The position numbers and the translations under genes were made by a program. DNA of 64,000 bases from positions 496,001 through 560,000 of the forward strand of contig NZ_CP015849.1 in assembly GCF_001654495.1 (NCBI RefSeq), written 5' to 3'. The notes under the pieces are model-generated. The model was given only the letters and a program-made list of their open reading frames with translations, was not told where the DNA came from and ran no database searches. Of this stretch, positions 61,158 through 64,000 are shown piece after piece. The stretch comes from Streptomyces sp. SAT1. GTDB taxonomy: Bacteria > Actinomycetota > Actinomycetes > Streptomycetales > Streptomycetaceae. The first letter of the stretch is position 1; the number at the start of each line of letters is the position of its first letter.

Positions 61158-61247
61158 GGCGGATTCGGCGGGTCCGGCGGGTCCGGCGGGTCCGGCGGGT
61201 CCGGCGGGTCCGGCGGGTCCGGCGGGTCCGGCGGGTCCGGCGGATGC
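61158..61247. repeat. 9-bp tandem repeat GGCGGGTCC, eight perfect copies
   Basis: Eight contiguous perfect GGCGGGTCC units from 61167 to 61238, flanked by one degenerate unit on each side (GGCGGATTC, GGCGGATGC). It sits in the 422-base gap between divergent PucR-like and Sua5/YciO genes. Copy number could vary by slippage. No gene is supported in the rest of 60895-61316. Confidence 0.9.
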
Positions 61248-61316
61248 AGCAGACGCGGTGGGCCCGCGGCGGGAGCCCGCGGGGCACGGGCCCCGCGCAC
61301 GGCATAAGCTCGGCGG

Positions 61317-61937
61317 ATGGCGAAGTACTTCGACGTGCACCCGGACAACCCCCAGCCGCGCGCCATCCGGCAGGTCGCCGACGGCCTGCGCGAAGGCGCG
61401 TTGATCGCGTATCCGACCGACTCCTGCTACGCCCTGGGCTGCCGGCTGGGCAGCCGCGACGGCGTCGACCGGATCCGGACGATCCGCCGCCTGGACGACC
61501 GGCACCACTTCACTCTGGTGTGCCAGGACTTCGCGCAGCTGGGGCAGTTCGTGCGGATCGACAACGACGTGTTCCGCGCGATCAAGGCGGCCACGCCCGG
61601 CCGTTACACCTTCATCCTGCCGGCGACGCGGGAGGTGCCGCGGATGCTCCAGCACCCGAAGAAGAAGACCGTCGGGGTGCGCATCCCGGACCATGTGGTC
61701 GCCCAGGCCCTGCTGACGGAGCTGGGTGAGCCGCTGCTGTCGAGCACCCTGCTGCTGCCGGACGAGGAGGAGCCGATGACGCAGGGCTGGGAGATCAAGG
61801 ACCGGCTCGACCATGTGCTGGACGCGGTCCTCGACTCGGGCGACTGCGGCACCGAGCCGACCACCGTGGTCGACTTCTCCGGCGGGGAGGCCGAGATCGT
61901 GCGCCGGGGGGCGGGCGACACGTCGCGCTTCGAGTGA
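61317..61937 (+). CDS. YciO/Sua5-family (threonylcarbamoyl-AMP synthase-like) protein
   Basis: 206 residues. YrdC fold: PTDSCYALGCRLGSRDGVDRIRTIRRLDDRHHFTLVCQDF with the KxR/SxN-like loop, YTFILPATREVPRMLQHPKKKTVGVRIPDH, and C-terminal IVRRGAGDTSRFE. The length and PTDSCYA variant place it with YciO rather than the tRNA-t6A enzyme TsaC, so its exact role is uncertain. CATAAG ends eight bases before the ATG and there is no Shine-Dalgarno sequence, so it is probably leaderless. Confidence 0.9.
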   Translation: MAKYFDVHPDNPQPRAIRQVADGLREGALIAYPTDSCYALGCRLGSRDGVDRIRTIRRLDDRHHFTLVCQDFAQLGQFVRIDNDVFRAIKAATPGRYTFILPATREVPRMLQHPKKKTVGVRIPDHVVAQALLTELGEPLLSSTLLLPDEEEPMTQGWEIKDRLDHVLDAVLDSGDCGTEPTTVVDFSGGEAEIVRRGAGDTSRFE

Positions 61938-62061
61938 GGTGCGGCGCATGGCACGATGACCGTGATCCACCCGTCCTCGGCCGCCGGCTGCGGCCCGGGG
62001 GCGCCCCACCTCCGCCGGCGGGGACCTCGCCGGCGACGACCGCGCAGGAAGGCAGCGCCCC

Positions 62062-62823
62062 ATGAGCGCCGTACAGGGACAGGCCGTCGACATCCCCACC
62101 GAGGACGGCACCGCGGACGCGTATCTCGCCCACCCCGGGGACGGACTGCCCCGGCCCGGCGTCCTGTTCTACACGGACGCGTTCGGTCCGCGCCCGCACG
62201 TGCGGGCCATGGCCGACCGGATCGCCGGGTCCGGAGCGGGCTATACGGTGCTGGTGCCCCATGTGTTCTACCGGCACGGGCCCGCTCCGGTGGTGGAGCT
62301 GCCCGACTTCATCGATCTGGCCGAGCGGCCGGAGATCTTCGGCCGGATCGTCCCGGTCATGCGGGCCCTGACGCCCGAGCTGTCGCGCCGCGACGCGGGT
62401 GCCTATCTGCGCCGGATGGCCGAGGACCCGCTGGTCGCGGACGGCCCGGTGGCGGTGACCGGCTACTGCATGGGCGCCCGGCTGGCCCTGCTGACCGCGG
62501 GCGCGTACCCGGACCGGGTCGCGGCGGCGGCCGGCTTCCACGGCGGCGGACTGGCCACCGACGCCCCGGACAGCCCGCACCTGGCCGCCCCCGACGTCAC
62601 GGCGGAGCTGTACTTCGGCCACGCGGACGAGGACCCCTCGCTGCCGCCCGAGCAGATCGAGCGGCTGGAGGAGGCTCTGACCGCGGCGGGCGTCCGGCAC
62701 CGCTGCGAGGTCTATCCGGGCGCCGGGCACGGCTACACCCAGGCCGACACCGACGCCTATGACGCGAAGGCGGACGAACGGCACTGGGCGGCGCTGCTCG
62801 GTCTGCTGGAGCGCACCTTCTGA
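62062..62823 (+). CDS. Dienelactone hydrolase family protein
   Basis: 253 residues; GGAAGGCAGCGCCCC precedes the ATG. DLH triad: nucleophile Cys in VTGYCMGARL, acid Asp in FGHADEDPS, His in PGAGHGYTQ. VLFYTDAFGPRPHVRAMADRIA is the family N-terminus. Dienelactone hydrolases cleave dienelactones in chlorocatechol breakdown; many actinobacterial members act on other esters. No catechol genes nearby. Confidence 0.92.
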   Translation: MSAVQGQAVDIPTEDGTADAYLAHPGDGLPRPGVLFYTDAFGPRPHVRAMADRIAGSGAGYTVLVPHVFYRHGPAPVVELPDFIDLAERPEIFGRIVPVMRALTPELSRRDAGAYLRRMAEDPLVADGPVAVTGYCMGARLALLTAGAYPDRVAAAAGFHGGGLATDAPDSPHLAAPDVTAELYFGHADEDPSLPPEQIERLEEALTAAGVRHRCEVYPGAGHGYTQADTDAYDAKADERHWAALLGLLERTF

Positions 62824-62926
62824 GAGCGGACGGCTCCTCAGCTTCCGCGCGCGGGAGGTGAGTTGGCGGCGATCACGTCCCGACCCGCCTGCCGTGCGCC
62901 GTCCGCGCGTTGTTACGGTGCACCGC

Positions 62927-64000
62927 GTGTCTGACTCCTCACGCGATACCGTCGAAGGCGCCGGCTGGAACGACGCCGAACGCGGCACCTACACCCGGCT
63001 GATGCCGGACCGGGTCGAGAAACTGTCCTGGCTCAGCCCCCGGACGCTGTGGGCCGCGCGCAACGGCGTGGCCGCGGGCTGGTTCGGGGACCCCACCGGG
63101 CGGACCCGGTCCCGGTGGGTGGCGCAGCGGGCGGCGGCCGGGGCACCCGCCGACAAGGTGATCCGGCGCACCGAGGCGGACCGCTTCTCCTTCATGGTCC
63201 TCGGGACCCCGGCGAGGGCGGCGACTCCCAGTACGCCGTCGTGCCCGGCTTTCTGAAGGTCTCGCGGGACACGTCGTTCGCCGTGATCACCAGCGATGTG
63301 ATCTACCCCGTGGGCAGCACGGACGACTACGGCACGAAGTTCTTCCGCCCGTACCGCGACTATCCGGCGCCGGTCTACGCGATACCCGGCAACCACGACT
63401 GGTACGAGGACCTCGGCGGCTTCATGCGCGTCTTCTGCGACGACGCCCCGCCGTTGCCGCCGAAGCCCCGGCCGCGCGCGCTGGGCCGCGCCTGGTGGCG
63501 GGAGCTGCTGTGGCACCGCCCGCGCCCGGCCGACGAGCAACGCCTCGCCGAGGCACGGAAGTTGCGTTCGGCCCCCGGCCAGCAGGCCGTCCAGCCGGGC
63601 CCGTACTGGGCGATCGACGCCGGGCCGGTGCGGATCGTCGGCATCGACACGGGCCTGCTCGGCACGCTCGACGCGGAACAGGGCGCCTGGCTGCGCGAGG
63701 TGTCGCGCGGCCCCCGCCCGAAGATCCTCCTGACCGGCTCGCCGCTGTACGTGGACGGTGAGCACCACCCCTGCCCGATCGAGGGCGGCGGCACCGTCGA
63801 CGACATCGTCCGCGATCCCGCCCACCACTATGTGGCGGCGATCGGCGGCGACATCCACAACTACCAGCGCTACCCGGTGGACGTGGACGGCCGCACGGTG
63901 CAGTACGTCGTCTCCGGTGGCGGCGGGGCGTTCATGCACGCCACACACACCATCGGCCGGGTCTCGGTCGCGAACGTCACCGAGTCCGACTTCCGCTGCT
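62927..64000 (+). pseudogene. Metallophosphoesterase, frameshifted and cut by the window edge
   Basis: Reading from the GTG (VSDSSRDTVEGAGWNDAERGTYTRLMPDRVEKLSWLSPRTLW...) continues to RFSFMVLG at 63191-63205, then in this frame ends at 63256. One frame over, starting GACPG at 63205, the protein goes on without a stop to the window end and carries the metal-binding motifs DPGEGGDSQ, IPGNHDWYEDLGGF and GGDIHNYQRY. One G seems lost from GGG at 63203-63205 (GGGG expected). Either a real inactivation or a homopolymer sequencing error. The 3' end lies outside. Confidence 0.8.

Noticed and set aside
61158..61247. Short tandem repeat considered as CRISPR
   Set aside because: The unit is 9 bp with no spacers; there are no cas genes.

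Overview
The window is chromosomal DNA of a high-GC actinomycete, almost certainly a Streptomyces. Evidence: very high GC with G/C at third codon positions, frequent GTG starts, a short chaplin gene, DUF397 and XRE/DUF5753 regulators, PF04672 methyltransferases, a DUF5133 protein, several SpoIIE-type phosphatases and a SigB/SigF-type sigma factor. I see no phage, transposase, integrase or CRISPR; it reads as ordinary chromosome rich in accessory and stress genes.

Layout. 1-5.4 kb: the end of a multicopper oxidase, a membrane protein, a three-gene P450 electron-transfer cluster (3Fe-4S ferredoxin, FAD reductase, P450) and small proteins. 5.5-7.8 kb: membrane protein, GCS2-type carboxylate-amine ligase, CxxC protein. 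7.9-17.9 kb: the main system, a selenium-dependent formate dehydrogenase (fdhB, nrfD-type anchor, fdhA with an in-frame UGA for selenocysteine and a SECIS-like hairpin) followed by the complete selenocysteine machinery: selD, tRNA-Sec (selC), selB and selA. The selB reading frame runs antisense into selC and its TGA stop is the exact complement of the selC UCA anticodon.

18-31 kb: a related pair of proteins, a His/Gly-rich secreted protein, SRPBCC protein, AI-2E transporter, alpha/beta hydrolase divergent from a leaderless MarR regulator, PF04672 methyltransferase, two SpoIIE phosphatases, an SCO6745-family protein, and a CYP152-like peroxygenase continuous in frame with a hemerythrin domain. 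31-40 kb: stress block with DoxX, CsbD and MFS genes, a sigma factor behind its own SigB-type promoter, catalase, DMT transporter, NADPH-ferredoxin reductase and a chaplin. 40-49 kb: a Pro-rich protein, a three-subunit molybdenum hydroxylase operon, a repeat-containing membrane protein, DUF1232, and a two-gene RiPP (graspetide-type) locus. 49-64 kb: DUF397/XRE pair, second PF04672 methyltransferase, Gfo/Idh/MocA oxidoreductase, GH64 glucanase behind a palindromic operator, third SpoIIE phosphatase, MFS exporter, PucR-like regulator, Sua5/YciO protein, dienelactone hydrolase, and a metallophosphoesterase broken by a one-base frameshift and cut by the window edge.

How they work together: the selenium genes exist to make the adjacent formate dehydrogenase; the catalase, sigma factor, CsbD, DoxX, hemerythrin and SpoIIE genes suggest a general/oxidative stress theme. 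Several convergent gene pairs are separated by long perfect hairpins that should be bidirectional terminators.
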